DNA of 5,375 nucleotides from a bacterium. Lineage in GTDB: Bacteria; Pseudomonadota; Gammaproteobacteria; Burkholderiales; Burkholderiaceae_C. This document shows, piece by piece, positions 5,323 to 5,375 of the stretch. The stretch's first letter is position 1, and each line of letters begins with the position of its first letter. The position numbers and the translations under genes were made by a program. The notes beneath the pieces are model-generated. The model had not been told where the DNA came from and ran no database searches. It saw only the letters and a list, made by a program, of their open reading frames with translations. The stretch lies in the NCBI GenBank assembly GCA_030824095.1, contig JAVBYK010000218.1, forward strand, positions 1-5,375, written 5' to 3'.

Positions 5323-5375
5323 GATATTCTCCGTGTTCAAAAAATTAAGAAGAGTGGACGATACCACACGAAACC
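5323..5375 (-). promoter_or_regulatory. hfq leader with a six-U run
   Basis: These are the 53 bases upstream of hfq to the window edge. On the minus strand they contain CTTCTTAATTTTTTG, with an unbroken T6 at 5339-5344 that ends six bases before the GGAG. U-rich single-stranded RNA is the ligand of the Hfq proximal face, and E. coli Hfq represses its own translation through its leader, so this could be an autoregulatory site (inference). I could not assign a convincing -35/-10 pair. The upstream promoter, if any, may lie outside the window. Confidence 0.3.
5329..5332 (-). promoter_or_regulatory. Ribosome binding site deciding the GTG start of hfq
   Basis: GGAG on the minus strand lies six bases before GTG at 5320-5322. 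An in-frame GTG at 5365-5367 would add 15 unconserved residues (beginning VSSTLLNFL after the initiator), and it lacks this site. Confidence 0.82.

Noticed and set aside
5320..5367. Longer hfq reading frame starting at GTG 5365-5367
   Set aside because: The added 15 residues are not part of the conserved Hfq N-terminus. The GTG at 5320-5322 has GGAG at the right distance and yields MSNKGQ.
1..5375. Mobile element, phage, CRISPR or defence system
   Set aside because: All genes are recognised housekeeping families on one strand with very short gaps. I saw no transposase, integrase, direct-repeat array or composition break.

Overview
The window is a stretch of core bacterial chromosome with every gene on the minus strand. 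Read in the direction of transcription (right to left) the order is hfq, hflX, hflK, hflC, a DUF2065 membrane protein gene, hisZ and the first 33 codons of purA. Three points indicate a betaproteobacterium of the order Burkholderiales, probably Comamonadaceae (Rhodoferax/Polaromonas-like). The gene order, with hisZ between the hfl genes and purA, is typical of that group. The Hfq core reads RREHVPVSIYLVNG. The base composition is moderately GC-rich. Placement at genus level is a guess.

Layout: hfq (5074-5322) starts at GTG behind a good Shine-Dalgarno and a U-rich leader. A 54-base gap with a hairpin and a tiny possible upstream ORF leads to hflX (3847-5019, TTG start). hflK (2422-3822) follows after 24 bases, and hflC (1510-2412) after 9 bases, its Shine-Dalgarno overlapping the hflK stop. 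The DUF2065 gene (1315-1506, TTG start) begins one codon beyond the hflC stop, in the same frame. A second 54-base gap, holding a 6-bp hairpin and promoter-like boxes, precedes hisZ (112-1260). purA begins 10 bases after hisZ and runs off the left edge. No rho-independent terminator, RNA gene, mobile element, repeat array or CRISPR was seen. Coding density is close to complete, and no gap exceeds 54 bases.

How the genes work together: hfq encodes the RNA chaperone for small-RNA regulation, and hflX encodes a ribosome-associated GTPase. HflK and HflC form the inner-membrane SPFH complex that surrounds and modulates the FtsH protease. The DUF2065 protein is a small two-helix membrane protein of unknown role that travels with hflC and purA. 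HisZ is the regulatory partner of the short-form HisG, which consumes ATP and PRPP in the first step of histidine synthesis. PurA commits IMP to AMP. The histidine pathway releases AICAR, a purine intermediate, which gives hisZ-purA adjacency some metabolic sense (inference).

This is an ordinary housekeeping region and I found no convincing undescribed system. The items worth a second look are small: two TTG starts, a possible 11-codon ORF whose stop overlaps the hflX start as TTGA, an apparently Shine-Dalgarno-less hisZ with a possible own promoter, and domain-length differences in HflX, HflC and HflK relative to E. coli.
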